Origin: Halogeometricum sp. S1BR25-6
Lineage (GTDB): Archaea > Halobacteriota > Halobacteria > Halobacteriales > Haloferacaceae
Length of the DNA stretch: 64,000 nucleotides
Assembly: GCF_031624495.1 (NCBI RefSeq)
Contig: NZ_JAMQOP010000003.1
Coordinates: forward strand, 372,001-436,000
Direction: 5' to 3'
The first letter of the stretch is position 1, and the number at the start of each line of letters is the position of its first letter. Both the position numbers and the translations under genes were made by a program. Below are positions 8,487 through 17,884 of the stretch, piece after piece. The notes under the pieces are model-generated. The model was not told the DNA's origin and ran no database searches. It saw nothing but the letters and a program-made list of their open reading frames with translations.

Positions 8487-9137
8487 CTACCCGTCCGCCG
8501 AAACCATCCGGCGGACGCCCCATCCGACCGCGACGACGAGAACCGCGGCGACGAGAGCCGCGACGACGGGGTTCGAGGCGGCGTGCGCCCCTCCGATACG
8601 GAGCAGTTCGCCGGCGACGTGACGGAAGCCGAGTCGGTCGAACTGCCGCTTTCCGTACAACAGCAGGGCGGCCACCGCGAGGTTGAACAGGAACGTTCCG
8701 ACCGCGGTGTAGACGGTGAAGCGAACGACGTTCATCCCCGCGAAGCCGGCGGGGATGGAGACGACCGACCGGACGAACGGCAGGAATCGTCCCCAGAGGA
8801 CGGAGTGTTGCCCCCACCGGTTGAACAGACGTTGCCCGCGGTCTATCTCCGTCTGCGAGACGTTGATACGTCCGCCGTACGCCTCGGCGGCCGACGCCCC
8901 TTTCGTCCCGAAGGCGCGGTACGCGAACAGTCCCCCTATCGTCCCGCCGGCCGCACCGGCGAGAGCGAACACGAGGGCCCCCTGCGTCGACGCGACGGCG
9001 ACGGCGGCTATCGCGGGGACGGCGACCTCGCTGGGGAGAAACGGGAACACCATCGATGTCTCGAGAAACGTGAAGACGAAGATGCCGATGTAGCCGTACC
9101 GAACGAGAAGTTCGAGGAGGGTCTGCGTGATGCTCAT
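8487..9137 (-). CDS. DedA-family (SNARE-associated/VTT) membrane protein
   Basis: A 216-residue integral membrane protein from the ATG at 9137; an in-frame ATG 48 bp upstream would add a polar tail that is unlikely. Hydrophobic segments cover roughly residues 5-50, 60-90, 125-170 and 190-212. The family signature G-R-F-x-P-x-x-R with AGFAGM follows a reentrant segment. DedA/VTT proteins are linked to lipid scrambling or flipping and membrane homeostasis, including recycling of polyprenyl-phosphate carriers in bacteria, which would suit a glycan island. The exact substrate here cannot be inferred. Confidence 0.88.
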   Translation of the reverse strand: MSITQTLLELLVRYGYIGIFVFTFLETSMVFPFLPSEVAVPAIAAVAVASTQGALVFALAGAAGGTIGGLFAYRAFGTKGASAAEAYGGRINVSQTEIDRGQRLFNRWGQHSVLWGRFLPFVRSVVSIPAGFAGMNVVRFTVYTAVGTFLFNLAVAALLLYGKRQFDRLGFRHVAGELLRIGGAHAASNPVVAALVAAVLVVAVGWGVRRMVSADG

Positions 9138-9442
9138 CGGAATCGAGTAGCGAGACCTCGAGTGCTCGTACTCGGGTCCGCGCAATCAATCTTCTCGCCG
9201 TTGCGGACTCCTCTTCCGGCGCCGGCCTCGGGGAGAACGCCACCGGCGGCACCCCCGAACCGACACCACCTCGTCCGGAGTTTCCTCCCTCGAAAGCACC
9301 CTTAGTCCTCGATATTCCCACGGACAGAGCATCGAGGTGCGGGGGAACAGCGAACCGTCACTCGGCGTTGGCATCCGGCGCTCGTGGACGGAGCGTCGGG
9401 AGGCCGTCCGAAGCGTGGATATGCGGTCGAAACAGGGCGGAG
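9138..9442. other. Gene-free spacer
   Basis: About 305 bp between the DedA start and the 3' end of the six-hairpin gene. GC-rich, with no convincing coding sequence on either strand and no clear hairpin. Confidence 0.4.
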
Positions 9443-10660
9443 TCAGTCGGTCTCACGGATGCCGACCCGACCTGACACCGGGCCGCGCTCGTCGCTGTCG
9501 GCCGATTCGCGCGCCAACGTCGCGAGGGCCAGCGTCATCCAGCCCTGACTCCAGCGGATGTACGGCGTCTCGTCGTCGAAGACCCGGCCGATTCGGCGGT
9601 AGAAGTAGCCCTCCTCGTCGTACAGGTGCTCCATCGTCCACTCGTACACGTCGGCGGCGACGTCGTGCGCGTCGTCGTCATCCGAACGGACGAGGGTGAC
9701 GAGCGCCTGCGCGGAGGCGTGTGCGTCGTAGGGGTACGACTGGTCGGACTCGAACTTCGGCGCGCCGTCCGCCTCGAACAGTTCGCGGACGAAGAAGTCC
9801 AGTCCGTCCTCGTACGCCTCGCGGACGCGTTCGTCCCCCCGGTCGGATTCGGCGTACTCGTAGAGACTCTCCAAAACGAACCCGGTGTGGAAATTATCGT
9901 GGCTGAGGTGGGACTCGGAGGCGGGCATCGAGTAGTACCACGCGCCGCCGTCGTCCTGCGCGTGGAGGACGAACTCGAACAGTTCCTCGGCGCGGTCGGC
10001 AAGTCCCTCGCCGCTGGTGTGCTCCGAGAGTCGCAGGAAAAAGGCGGCGGCGAGGGCGTTGGCGTTGATGACGACGAATTCGTCGTACGGCGTGTACGCG
10101 TACGCCTCGAACCCGTCGACTTCGACGACGTTGATGCCCTCGCGGATGTACGTGGCCGCGTCCGTGGCCACGTCGAGCGACCACGTCGCCCCGGTCAGTT
10201 CGTGGTGTTCGAGGAACGCGCGCGCACAGAACACCGTCACTACGACGGACGGGTGGTAGGCGGGGAGGAAGAACTTCCGCGCGTTCTGCCAGTCGAAGTT
10301 GTACCCCCACGCGTGGTGTCGGGTGACGGGCGAGGTGTACTCTTCCAGCCACCGGAGCAGGTCCTCCGCTTCGGTGAGGTATCGCCCCTCCCCCGTGGCC
10401 TCGTACAGGCGGAGACACGCCGAGGCGAACAGCGCGATGCCCTTCGGGTTCCGTTCGGGTTCGACGCCGAGGAGCGGACGAAGGTTCACCGGAGATTTGT
10501 TAACACCGTGCATGGCGGCGAGGCGAGTGAACCAGTTCGTCGCGAACGGCGCGAGGACGGGACTGTTGAGACCGTCGTACGGGTCGTAACCGGCGTACTC
10601 GCGGTCCCGCGCCCACCGGAGCGCCCGGTCGGCAGTCTCGCGTGGAGAGGCGTGCGTCAT
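9443..10660 (-). CDS. Six-hairpin (alpha/alpha)6-barrel glycosidase-like protein
   Basis: A 405-residue helical-repeat protein starting at the ATG at 10660; the longer open frame to 11248 is an arginine-rich shadow. Repeating helical pairs with aromatic and acidic residues (ARKFFLPAYHPSVVV, YDPYDGLNSPVL, YDAHASAQALVTL) suggest the toroid fold of N-acylglucosamine 2-epimerases, uronyl epimerases and GH88/GH105-type hydrolases. Homologues in haloarchaeal genomes are, from memory, sometimes mislabelled as antibiotic transporter permease; no membrane segments are present. It probably acts on or binds a cytoplasmic glycan. Related toroid architecture recurs as the C-terminal part of the 57976 gene. 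Reaction unknown. Confidence 0.7.
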   Translation of the reverse strand: MTHASPRETADRALRWARDREYAGYDPYDGLNSPVLAPFATNWFTRLAAMHGVNKSPVNLRPLLGVEPERNPKGIALFASACLRLYEATGEGRYLTEAEDLLRWLEEYTSPVTRHHAWGYNFDWQNARKFFLPAYHPSVVVTVFCARAFLEHHELTGATWSLDVATDAATYIREGINVVEVDGFEAYAYTPYDEFVVINANALAAAFFLRLSEHTSGEGLADRAEELFEFVLHAQDDGGAWYYSMPASESHLSHDNFHTGFVLESLYEYAESDRGDERVREAYEDGLDFFVRELFEADGAPKFESDQSYPYDAHASAQALVTLVRSDDDDAHDVAADVYEWTMEHLYDEEGYFYRRIGRVFDDETPYIRWSQGWMTLALATLARESADSDERGPVSGRVGIRETD

Positions 10661-11017
10661 GTTCGTGCTGCGGATGCCTACCTCGCGCAGGGTATTGGTT
10701 ACTCGTCGTACAATCGGTCCGAGCGTCCGACGACGACGACGGGGGCCGGCGGCGCGACGACGGGCACGAGTCCGGTCGGCCGGAAGCGACCGTTCCGGGA
10801 GAACGAACGGGCGTGTCGTACGAGTCCGCCGCCAGCGGCGGCGAGTCGGCCGCGAGCGGACGAGGCGAGCGTGTCTGTCTCGCGCACCGGACAGTCCGGT
10901 AGAGCGATTAAACCGACCATAACAAAGCTCGTACCGCAGAGACGACGGACGAAACACCTCCATGCACACCGCAGTACGTCCGAGTGACGCGCCGCGACGG
11001 GCGCGGGGTGGCGCGCC
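10661..11017. promoter_or_regulatory. Divergent promoter region
   Basis: A 357-bp spacer between divergent genes with no convincing coding sequence. On the plus strand CATAACAAAG occurs at 10918-10927, 91 bp before the DUF1616 start, matching the ATAACAA element seen upstream of four other glycan genes. Confidence 0.4.
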
Positions 11018-12022
11018 GTGAGCGACCGCGCGGTCTACGCGGACGTCGCGGCCAGTGTCGCAGTGGTCGCGGTGGCGGTCGTCGCCGTCCTGAGTCTCGA
11101 ACCGATAACCGCCAGAGCCGCCCTGGCCGGGGGGCTCGTCCTCTTCTTCCCCGGATACGCGCTGACGACACTCGTGTTCCCCGCCGCGAAAAAGACGCGC
11201 CCCGAGGGGAGAGACCTCCCGTCGGCGTTCGCGGGTCGAACCGAGCACGCCGGACTGCCGTTCCTAGAGCGTCTCGCCATGTCGTTCGGTCTGAGCGTCG
11301 CGCTCGTTCCCCTGTTTGCGTGGGCGTTGCAGGTGGTCGGCGCGGAGTTCCTCGCGCCGAACATCGCCGCCGTCTGCGGCGGGGCGACCGTGCTCGGCCT
11401 CCTCGCCGGCGGCGCCCGACGCCTCGCCACGCCATCAGATAGTCGCTACGTCGTTCCCGTCAGCGCGGTCACCGAGTACCGGCGGGCGGTCCGCGGGCGG
11501 TCCGAATTGGACGGCGTGCTCAACGTCGCCCTCGCGGCCGCCATCATCCTCTCGGCCGGCGTCGTCACGTTCGCGCTGGTGTCGCCCGCCGACGGCGCGA
11601 GGTACACCCAGGCGTCGCTGCTCACGGAGACGGACAACGGGACGCTCGTCGCCGCCGACTACCCGCGGAACCTCACCGTCGGCGAGAGCGGCGAACTCGT
11701 TCTCCGCATCGAGAACTACGAACGCGAGACGGTGAACTACGCCGTCGTGGCTCAACTACAGCGCGTGAGACCCGACGGGACGGTGGTCGAGGCGAGCGAA
11801 CTGGACCGTTTCTCGCAGACCGTCGGCCCCGGGAGCGCCTGGGAGTTAACCCACGGCGTCGCTCCCGAGATGACCGGTGACGACCTCAGACTCACCTATC
11901 TCATCTACCGCGGTCCGGCGCCGGAAGACCCCGACGTCGACTCTTCGTACCGTCACGTCACCCTCTGGATGAACGTGAGCGACCCCAGCGCGGCCGAAAC
12001 GGGCAAACTAGCCGCGTCGTGA
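11018..12022 (+). CDS. DUF1616-family membrane protein
   Basis: A 334-residue protein with a GTG start. The N-terminal half has about five hydrophobic segments (near residues 8-28, 32-52, 88-108, 112-130 and 165-187). They are followed by a soluble beta-rich domain beginning near residue 190 with the sequence YTQASLLTETDNGTLVAADY, diagnostic of DUF1616. This domain probably faces outside. The family is widespread in archaeal surface-glycosylation loci but has no assigned reaction. The gene stands alone between a divergent six-hairpin gene and the DUF354 gene. Confidence 0.8.
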   Translation: MSDRAVYADVAASVAVVAVAVVAVLSLEPITARAALAGGLVLFFPGYALTTLVFPAAKKTRPEGRDLPSAFAGRTEHAGLPFLERLAMSFGLSVALVPLFAWALQVVGAEFLAPNIAAVCGGATVLGLLAGGARRLATPSDSRYVVPVSAVTEYRRAVRGRSELDGVLNVALAAAIILSAGVVTFALVSPADGARYTQASLLTETDNGTLVAADYPRNLTVGESGELVLRIENYERETVNYAVVAQLQRVRPDGTVVEASELDRFSQTVGPGSAWELTHGVAPEMTGDDLRLTYLIYRGPAPEDPDVDSSYRHVTLWMNVSDPSAAETGKLAAS

Positions 12023-12244
12023 CCAACGGGTCGACTCCCGAGGAGTGTCCCGTAACTATCTTGACGCTACGGGGGAACCGGAGCGATATGTCGAGCAGAA
12101 TAGATGCTGTCGCCCGTTCACCGATGCATAACCAAGTGTGTTCTCCCTCCTGTTCCGGTCGATGACGGGAGCACCAGGCGGCGAACGAGCGACCGGCGGC
12201 CCGGGGTCGAACCGCATTCGCGCTCACGCAGACGGTGAACGACC

Positions 12245-13363
12245 GTGAGTCGGGCAACGCTCACCACCAGCGACCCTGGTAAAGACCCCGCGGCCGCCGC
12301 GAGGAATCCCGCAGAAGCAATCGACGTCTGGGTTGACCTGGCCAGTCCCTCCCACCCGTTCTTTTTCAAGTCGCTGACGGACTCGCTGTCGAACATCCGA
12401 GCCACAGTGACCGTCCGGGAGAAGACGGAGACGGTCCCGCTGACGCGGCAGGTCGGGTACGCGTTCCGGACGCTCGGCCGGGATTACGAGAACCCGCACC
12501 TCCGAAAGCTCGGAATCCCGATCCGGACCGCCCAACTAGCGTTCGAGGCGCCGAAAGCCGATGTGGCTCTTTCCTCCCGGAACGCCATGTGCATCCTCGC
12601 GTCGAAGGCGCGCGGGATCCCCTCCGTCCACTTCACGGACAACGACATCTGCGCGTACGTCGACGGGCTGAAAGCCGAAGAACTGTACCACAGACTGGAG
12701 GCGCAGGCGACCCACAACGTCGTCCCCGCGGCGTTCCGGACCGAGGTACTCACCGAACGCGGCGCGAACCCCGAGCGGGTGCACACGTACGACGGCTACA
12801 AGGAGGACGTCTACGTCGCCTCCTTCGACCCTGATCCGACGTTCGTTGACGAACTCCCGTTCGACAACAGGGAGTTCATCGTCGTGCGTCCGGAGGCGCT
12901 CTCCGCGACGTACGTCGACGCCGACGGGTCGCTCGTTCCGCCCATCCTCGCCGGCGCCGTCGAACGCGGAATCAACGTCGTCTACCTGCCCCGGGAAGCC
13001 GGCGACCGCGAGTTCGCCGCCGGCCTGCCCGAGAACCGCGTGTTCGTCCCGAACGAACCGCTCTCGGGACTCGAACTGGCGTGGCACGCACGCTGCGTCC
13101 TCACGGGGTCGGGAACGATGGCCCGCGAGGCGGCCCGAATGGAGACGCCCGCCGTCTCCTTCTTCCCGAACACCCGCATCTCCGTCGACCGCGCTCTCAT
13201 CGACGAGGGGGAGATATTCCACTCGCGGGACGCCGGGGACGTCCTCGACTACGTCGAGTCCGTCAGCGACCGCGACGCGAAACCGGACCTCTCCCGGGCC
13301 AAGTGCGTCCGCCGCGAAGTCGCCGGGCTGACCGCCGACCTGGTGAACGACATGGTGGACTGA
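12245..13363 (+). CDS. DUF354 GT-B-fold protein
   Basis: A 372-residue protein with a GTG start. After about 28 polar residues the core begins IDVWVDLASPSHPFFFKSL, the standard opening of DUF354. The fold resembles UDP-GlcNAc 2-epimerase and GT-B glycosyltransferases, with a donor-side segment ARCVLTGSGTMAREAARM and a following PAVSFFPN. Homologues are common in archaeal glycan clusters; activity is not established. The long N-terminal polar extension is unusual, so a later start is possible, although no ATG lies near residue 28. It is followed 80 bp later by a lipoprotein gene on the same strand. Confidence 0.75.
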   Translation: MSRATLTTSDPGKDPAAAARNPAEAIDVWVDLASPSHPFFFKSLTDSLSNIRATVTVREKTETVPLTRQVGYAFRTLGRDYENPHLRKLGIPIRTAQLAFEAPKADVALSSRNAMCILASKARGIPSVHFTDNDICAYVDGLKAEELYHRLEAQATHNVVPAAFRTEVLTERGANPERVHTYDGYKEDVYVASFDPDPTFVDELPFDNREFIVVRPEALSATYVDADGSLVPPILAGAVERGINVVYLPREAGDREFAAGLPENRVFVPNEPLSGLELAWHARCVLTGSGTMAREAARMETPAVSFFPNTRISVDRALIDEGEIFHSRDAGDVLDYVESVSDRDAKPDLSRAKCVRREVAGLTADLVNDMVD

Positions 13364-13443
13364 ACCGCGGCGCACGAACGCGAAGTGGTCGAGCGCCCGC
13401 GTCGAATCCGACCAGTTATGTCGCTCTATTGAGATGCTGGCGC

Positions 13444-14250
13444 ATGGCGCGACCCGCCCTCCGTCTCGCCGTTCTCTTCGTCGTCCTCACCGCCGGGTGT
13501 AGTAGCACGTTCGGCGGCCTCGACCCGCGGACGTCCGAAACCGCGGCGCCGACGGCGGTGCCCGAACCCGTCCCGTACCCGCCCGGCGTCACCGACGACG
13601 GCGTGTCGGACGCCGTCGTACTCGTCAGAGCGCACCAGCGCGCGACGGCAAACGCCTCCTACGTCGCCAATCGGACGCTGACCGTCCGGTATCCGAACGG
13701 AACGCGAATCAGGCAGGTCCGCACGATACGGCACGGCGTTGGAGACGGCGTGTACTACATGCGACAACGGACGACCGGGAACGCGTCGAGACTGCGGTCG
13801 AACGCGGCGTTCGAGATATGGACGAACGAGACGGTTTCCGTCGCCTCTGTTCCGAACGAGGGCGAGCGGGAGTTCTTCAGGCTCGCCGAGGAACGGAGGA
13901 TACAGCAGTTGTCTCGCGAGCGGCTCCTCGACCTGTTCGCGAGGGTAGAGACGACGACCACGGGGACGACGCGGGAGGGAGAACCGCTCGTCCACCTGCT
14001 CGGTACCGACGACCCGACGGGAGAGATGCGCACCACAGGCGTCCAAAACGTCGCCGTCGAGTCGTTCTCCGCCGCCGTGACGCCCGAGGGCGTCGTCAGG
14101 TCGTACTCGTTCCGCTACGAGGGGACGTTGAACGGGGAATCGGTGACCGTCACCGAGGAGTACCGGCTGAAACCGAGGGAAAAACGGACCGTCGACCGTC
14201 CCGAGTGGGTTTCGACGGCTATCGAGCGGACGAATGAGTCGGAGTTTTGA
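13444..14250 (+). CDS. Haloarchaeal lipoprotein of unknown function
   Basis: A 268-residue secreted lipoprotein. The ATG at 13444 gives a clean Sec-type signal, MARPALRLAVLFVVLTAGCS, with lipobox LTAGC and the modified cysteine at residue 19. The long upstream open frame from 13081 overlaps the DUF354 gene and is a shadow. The mature region begins with a Thr/Pro linker and is followed by a beta-rich domain like those of many halobacterial lipoproteins that bind hydrophobic ligands or membranes (LolA/DUF-type folds). No catalytic motif is recognised. Confidence 0.75.
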   Translation: MARPALRLAVLFVVLTAGCSSTFGGLDPRTSETAAPTAVPEPVPYPPGVTDDGVSDAVVLVRAHQRATANASYVANRTLTVRYPNGTRIRQVRTIRHGVGDGVYYMRQRTTGNASRLRSNAAFEIWTNETVSVASVPNEGEREFFRLAEERRIQQLSRERLLDLFARVETTTTGTTREGEPLVHLLGTDDPTGEMRTTGVQNVAVESFSAAVTPEGVVRSYSFRYEGTLNGESVTVTEEYRLKPREKRTVDRPEWVSTAIERTNESEF

Positions 14251-14265
14251 CCCCGGTTGGCTGCG

Positions 14266-15495
14266 TTACCGTCCGAACGACCCGACGAGTCGGGCGCGGA
14301 GGGAACCGAGTCGGCCGCGACTCTCGGCGCCGCCCGCCTCGTCGCCCTCGCCCTCGTACCCGCGGTCGGTCGCGTCGGGACCGACGTTCCCCTCCTCGAC
14401 CATCGACTCCAAGGCGTTGTCCTCGGTTTCGAGTGGGAGGTCCACCCGACCGCGGCGGCGCGATGACTCCCACGACGCGAAGATGAGTTCGTCGGCCGCC
14501 AGCGCGTTCCGCCCGTTCAGTTCGGACTCCTCGCCGTCGCGGAGCGCTCCGATCAGTTCCGCGATGGCGCGCTCGGTGTACGTAGTGGAGCCGAGTCGCT
14601 CCGCGAGGCGCGAGGAGACGCGACCGGCGACGAGTCGGGTGCCGGCGCGGACTTTGCCGGGTTGCGGGCGGTACCGACCGTCGATGCCGGTGTCGACCGT
14701 CTTCCAAGACTTGCCGTCGCGCCGGTAGGCGAGCGTCCCGTCCGCCCGCACCTCGATTTCGCCCTTCGTCCCGAGGAGGCGGAACAGGGCGTCGCCCGCG
14801 AACTCCTCGCCGCGGCCGGTGGAGGCGAGGCCGTAGACGCCGTTCTCGTAGCGCCACTGCGCAATCGCTTGGTTCTCGTTGTGCGCGCCGAACAGCACGT
14901 TCTCGTCGGTGTAGTCTATCTGCGCGAGCACCCAGTCGACCGGTTCCATGTCGGTGTAGAAGTTCGCGAGGTCGAACGCGTGCGTGCCGGTGTCGTACAG
15001 GTGCTCCTCGCGGAACTCGATTCGGCGCAGGTCCCCTATCTTCCCGCTATCGAGCAGGTCCTTCGCCTTCCGGTAGGGCTTCCCGAAGCGCTGTTGGTGA
15101 TTGACCGTCAGGGCGACGCCCTCCGCCTCGCACTCCTCGACCATCCGCGTCGCGTCCGCCCACGTATCGGCCGTCGGTTTCTCGCAGTGGATGGCGTCGA
15201 CGACGCCGCTCTGGGCGATGCCGACGACGATGTCCGCGTGGAGTGCGGGCGGAACGCAGACGCTCACGACGTCGGGTTCGGCCGTGGCGAGCATCTCCTC
15301 GTAGTCCTCGTAGGTGTGTGACGCGTCGATGTCGTGCGCGTCGGCGAAGGCCTCGGCGTTCTCCGGGACCACGTCGGCACAGGCGACGAGTTCGCAGTCG
15401 TCCAGTCGCTCGTAACCCGCGGCGTGGCGATACGCCATGGCGAAGCCGTCGCCGTCGGGGTCGCCGGTCCCGACGAATCCGATTCGGAATGTCAC
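14266..15495 (-). CDS. Gfo/Idh/MocA-family NAD(P)-dependent oxidoreductase
   Basis: A 409-residue sugar oxidoreductase. The GTG at 15495 is chosen because it starts the Rossmann strand directly (MTFRIGFVGTGDP); an ATG at 15537 would add 14 residues, and the open frame to 15906 is shadow. Residues 1-130 form the nucleotide-binding domain with GxGxxG-like GFVGTGD and the EKP motif (HCEKPTADTW) whose lysine is catalytic in the family. The rest is the alpha/beta substrate domain with a C-terminal acidic and Arg-rich tail. It converges with the lipoprotein gene and is divergent from the TIM-barrel isomerase, a frequent partner in sugar metabolism. Substrate unknown. Confidence 0.88.
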   Translation of the reverse strand: MTFRIGFVGTGDPDGDGFAMAYRHAAGYERLDDCELVACADVVPENAEAFADAHDIDASHTYEDYEEMLATAEPDVVSVCVPPALHADIVVGIAQSGVVDAIHCEKPTADTWADATRMVEECEAEGVALTVNHQQRFGKPYRKAKDLLDSGKIGDLRRIEFREEHLYDTGTHAFDLANFYTDMEPVDWVLAQIDYTDENVLFGAHNENQAIAQWRYENGVYGLASTGRGEEFAGDALFRLLGTKGEIEVRADGTLAYRRDGKSWKTVDTGIDGRYRPQPGKVRAGTRLVAGRVSSRLAERLGSTTYTERAIAELIGALRDGEESELNGRNALAADELIFASWESSRRRGRVDLPLETEDNALESMVEEGNVGPDATDRGYEGEGDEAGGAESRGRLGSLRARLVGSFGR

Positions 15496-15679
15496 GCCGG
15501 GGGCTACGGGGCAGGGGCCGTTGAGTATACGCGACATAACCGGTGCGGTCAGTCGACGGGCGTGGGACGAACGCGCCGCCGCTCGAACGGGACGTGTGGC
15601 GTGTGAACGGTATTCTCGATAAGCGGAGTCTCCGCCCACCTTCCGGGGATTCGTGTCGGTTCGGGGGCTTAGTAGCTGC

Positions 15680-15687
15680 ATTACAAT
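15680..15687 (+). promoter_or_regulatory. TATA-like element ATTACAAT
   Basis: It lies 25-32 bp before the ATG at 15712, the right spacing for a leaderless archaeal transcript. The identical octamer occurs before the gene at 16744. Confidence 0.5.
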
Positions 15688-15711
15688 GCGGCGAACGCGA
15701 CACCGCGGCGT

Positions 15712-16677
15712 ATGGAGCGTACGCCACGTCCGGCGATACAGTTGTACAGCGTCCGAGACGCCTCGGGCTCCCTCCCCGAGGTGATTCGCCGCGTCGCCGA
15801 GGCCGGGTTCGAGGGCGTCGAGTTCGCCGACCGATTCCTCGAAGCGGACGTCGAGGCCGTCGCCGAGGCGCTCTCGGAGACGGGCGTGGTCCCCGTCGCC
15901 GCGCACGTCGACCTCTCGACCGTCGAGGCGGCGCTCGACGGCAATGGCGACCTGTTCGAGCGTTTAGACGACGTGGGCTGCGACCGGGTCGTCGTTCCGC
16001 ACGTCCCCGCGCGTCACTTCCGGACGCGGTGGGCGGTCCGGTCGTTCTCGTACCGCATCGCCGACGTGGCCCACGAACTCGACGCCCGCGACGTCGACCT
16101 CGGCTACCACACGATTCGGCACGACCTCCACCCGATGGTTCCGCGGGCGATCGGTACGTTGTTCGAGAAGACGCCGCTCCCGCACGCCGTCGCCGACCTG
16201 GGTACGCGGGGACTCGCCCGCCTCCGCGGCGCGGACCCGCGATTCGACGCGAGCGAGATTCCGAGCGACTCCGGCTACTGGAACCTCATCGCCCGGACGA
16301 CGCCGGACGACCTGTTCTTCGAGGTGGACGTCGGAGAGGTGGCCGCCGCCGGGTTCGACCCGGCCGCCGCCATCGAACTCGCGTCGGGTCGGGTGCCCCT
16401 CGTCCACGTCCGCGACGTGGCGCCGACGGGTCGGTTCGGCTCCTTCGAGAGCGCCGACCCCGGCCGAGGCGTCGTCGACTTCGCGTCCGTCGCCCGCGCG
16501 GCGCGCGAGAGCGGGACCGAGTGGCTCGTCTACGAGCACGACGACCCGACCGACGCGTACGAAGCGATGCGCGACGGCGCAGAGCTACTCGCTGACCTCC
16601 TCGGCGACGGATCGGACGGCGGTAGTTCGAAGGGCGAATCGACCGACGACGCCGCGGCCGTCGGGTCGGCCGACTGA
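15712..16677 (+). CDS. Sugar phosphate isomerase/epimerase-like TIM barrel (AP endonuclease 2 family)
   Basis: A 321-residue TIM-barrel protein. It starts with the classic opening PAIQLYSVRDASGSLPEVIR and continues AGFEGVEFADRF, followed by HVDLSTVE, GYHTIRHDLHP, DLFFEVDVGEV and PLVHVRDV, the metal-ligand-bearing strands of xylose isomerase-like and inosose dehydratase-type enzymes. It probably isomerises or dehydrates a sugar in the cytoplasm. A C-terminal Ser/Asp-rich tail of about 25 residues is haloarchaeal decoration. It is first in a plus-strand group with the FG-GAP, FkbM and deacetylase genes and divergent from a Gfo/Idh oxidoreductase. Confidence 0.88.
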   Translation: MERTPRPAIQLYSVRDASGSLPEVIRRVAEAGFEGVEFADRFLEADVEAVAEALSETGVVPVAAHVDLSTVEAALDGNGDLFERLDDVGCDRVVVPHVPARHFRTRWAVRSFSYRIADVAHELDARDVDLGYHTIRHDLHPMVPRAIGTLFEKTPLPHAVADLGTRGLARLRGADPRFDASEIPSDSGYWNLIARTTPDDLFFEVDVGEVAAAGFDPAAAIELASGRVPLVHVRDVAPTGRFGSFESADPGRGVVDFASVARAARESGTEWLVYEHDDPTDAYEAMRDGAELLADLLGDGSDGGSSKGESTDDAAAVGSAD

Positions 16678-16710
16678 GGAAGACACCCCCTTCGCGCGGT
16701 TAATCGGGGT

Positions 16711-16718
16711 ATTACAAT
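16711..16718 (+). promoter_or_regulatory. TATA-like element ATTACAAT
   Basis: It lies 26-33 bp before the ATG at 16744, so the FG-GAP/FkbM/deacetylase genes may have their own leaderless promoter in addition to readthrough from 15712. Confidence 0.5.
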
Positions 16719-16743
16719 CGGGTTCTCGGGGCTCACGGGACGT

Positions 16744-17883
16744 ATGAAGCTTCAGCATCGCCGCCTCGACGACGCTCCTCCGTCCGGACAGATGAGTTTC
16801 TGTCTCACGACGGACCTGACGGGCAACGGTCGCCCGGACGTGCTCATCGGGGCGTTCGGCGGCGAGTACCCCGTCACGATTCCGATACTCGACAAGGAGA
16901 TAGAGATGCGTCTCCTGCCGGGGTCCCGCGAGGCCATCCACCGCCGCGAGTGGAACGTCTTCTGGTACGAGAACCCCGGATGGGAGCGGCACGACGTGGC
17001 CCGCGCCCCGGACCTCTCCGTCGGCGGTGCACTCGGCGACATCACCGGCAACGGGTCGATGGACCTCGTCTCCGGACAGAACATCCGGAAGCACGACCTC
17101 TACTGGTTCGAACAGCCCGACGACCCAAGAGACGAGTGGACGCGCCGACTCATCACCGACGACTTCGAGAAGTTCCACGACATCGTCGTCGCGGACGTCG
17201 ACGGCGACGGCGAAAACGAGGTCGTCTGCACCTCACAGCGGAGCGAACTCGTATTCTACTACGACGTCCCCGAGGACCCGCGGCGCGAACCGTGGCCGGT
17301 GGAGAACCGCCACATCGTCTACGAGGGCCTCAACGTCGAGGGCCTGCACGTGGGCGACGTCGACGGCGACGGCGCGCCCGAAATCGTCGCCGGCGCGAAC
17401 GTGTTCCACCGGGAGGACGACGGGACGTGGACCCGCGAGCAGATAGCCGAGGGCTGGGACTGGACCCGACTCGTCGTCGACGACATCGACGGCGACGGCG
17501 ACGACGAGATAATCATCACGGAGGGTGACCTCCCCTATCAGGAGGACAGACCGGCCCGCCTCGGCGTGTTCGACCCGCCGAACTGGGACCTCACCGTCGT
17601 CCACGACGACCTCTCGAACCCCCACAGCCTGCAGGTCGCCGACCTGAACGGCGACGGACACAAGGATATCTACGTGGCCGAGATGCGCTTGGAGGAGGGG
17701 CACACCCCCCGGCAGTTCGTCTTCTGGAATCAGGGCGACGGCACGTTCGAGGAGGAAGTCGTCGTCGAGGACGTCGCGACGCACGAGGCGAAACTCGTCG
17801 ACTTGGACGGCGACGGAAACCTCGACATCGTCGGGAAGTCCTACACCGAAGAGCACGTCGACGCCTGGTTCAACGTGAGCTGA
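16744..17883 (+). CDS. FG-GAP/VCBS-repeat seven-bladed propeller protein without signal peptide
   Basis: A 379-residue protein with seven evenly spaced calcium-loop repeats of the D-x-[DNT]-G-[DN]-G type: DLTGNGRPD, DITGNGSMD, DVDGDGENE, DVDGDGAPE, DIDGDGDDE, DLNGDGHKD and DLDGDGNLD. Seven repeats predict one complete beta-propeller. FG-GAP proteins are usually exported, but this one opens MKLQHRRLDDAPPSG with no signal peptide, so it appears cytoplasmic. The next gene starts one base after its stop, indicating tight cotranscription with the FkbM methyltransferase. It may bind or modify a glycan; no enzyme motif is seen. Confidence 0.85.
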   Translation: MKLQHRRLDDAPPSGQMSFCLTTDLTGNGRPDVLIGAFGGEYPVTIPILDKEIEMRLLPGSREAIHRREWNVFWYENPGWERHDVARAPDLSVGGALGDITGNGSMDLVSGQNIRKHDLYWFEQPDDPRDEWTRRLITDDFEKFHDIVVADVDGDGENEVVCTSQRSELVFYYDVPEDPRREPWPVENRHIVYEGLNVEGLHVGDVDGDGAPEIVAGANVFHREDDGTWTREQIAEGWDWTRLVVDDIDGDGDDEIIITEGDLPYQEDRPARLGVFDPPNWDLTVVHDDLSNPHSLQVADLNGDGHKDIYVAEMRLEEGHTPRQFVFWNQGDGTFEEEVVVEDVATHEAKLVDLDGDGNLDIVGKSYTEEHVDAWFNVS

Positions 17884-17884
17884 G

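Noticed and set aside
10661-11248. Extension of the six-hairpin gene to 601 residues
   Set aside because: The added region is Arg-rich and overlaps the divergent DUF1616 gene; the conserved fold begins at the ATG at 10660.
15496-15906. Extension of the Gfo/Idh gene to 546 residues
   Set aside because: It overlaps the divergent isomerase gene and its promoter; the Rossmann strand begins right at the GTG at 15495.
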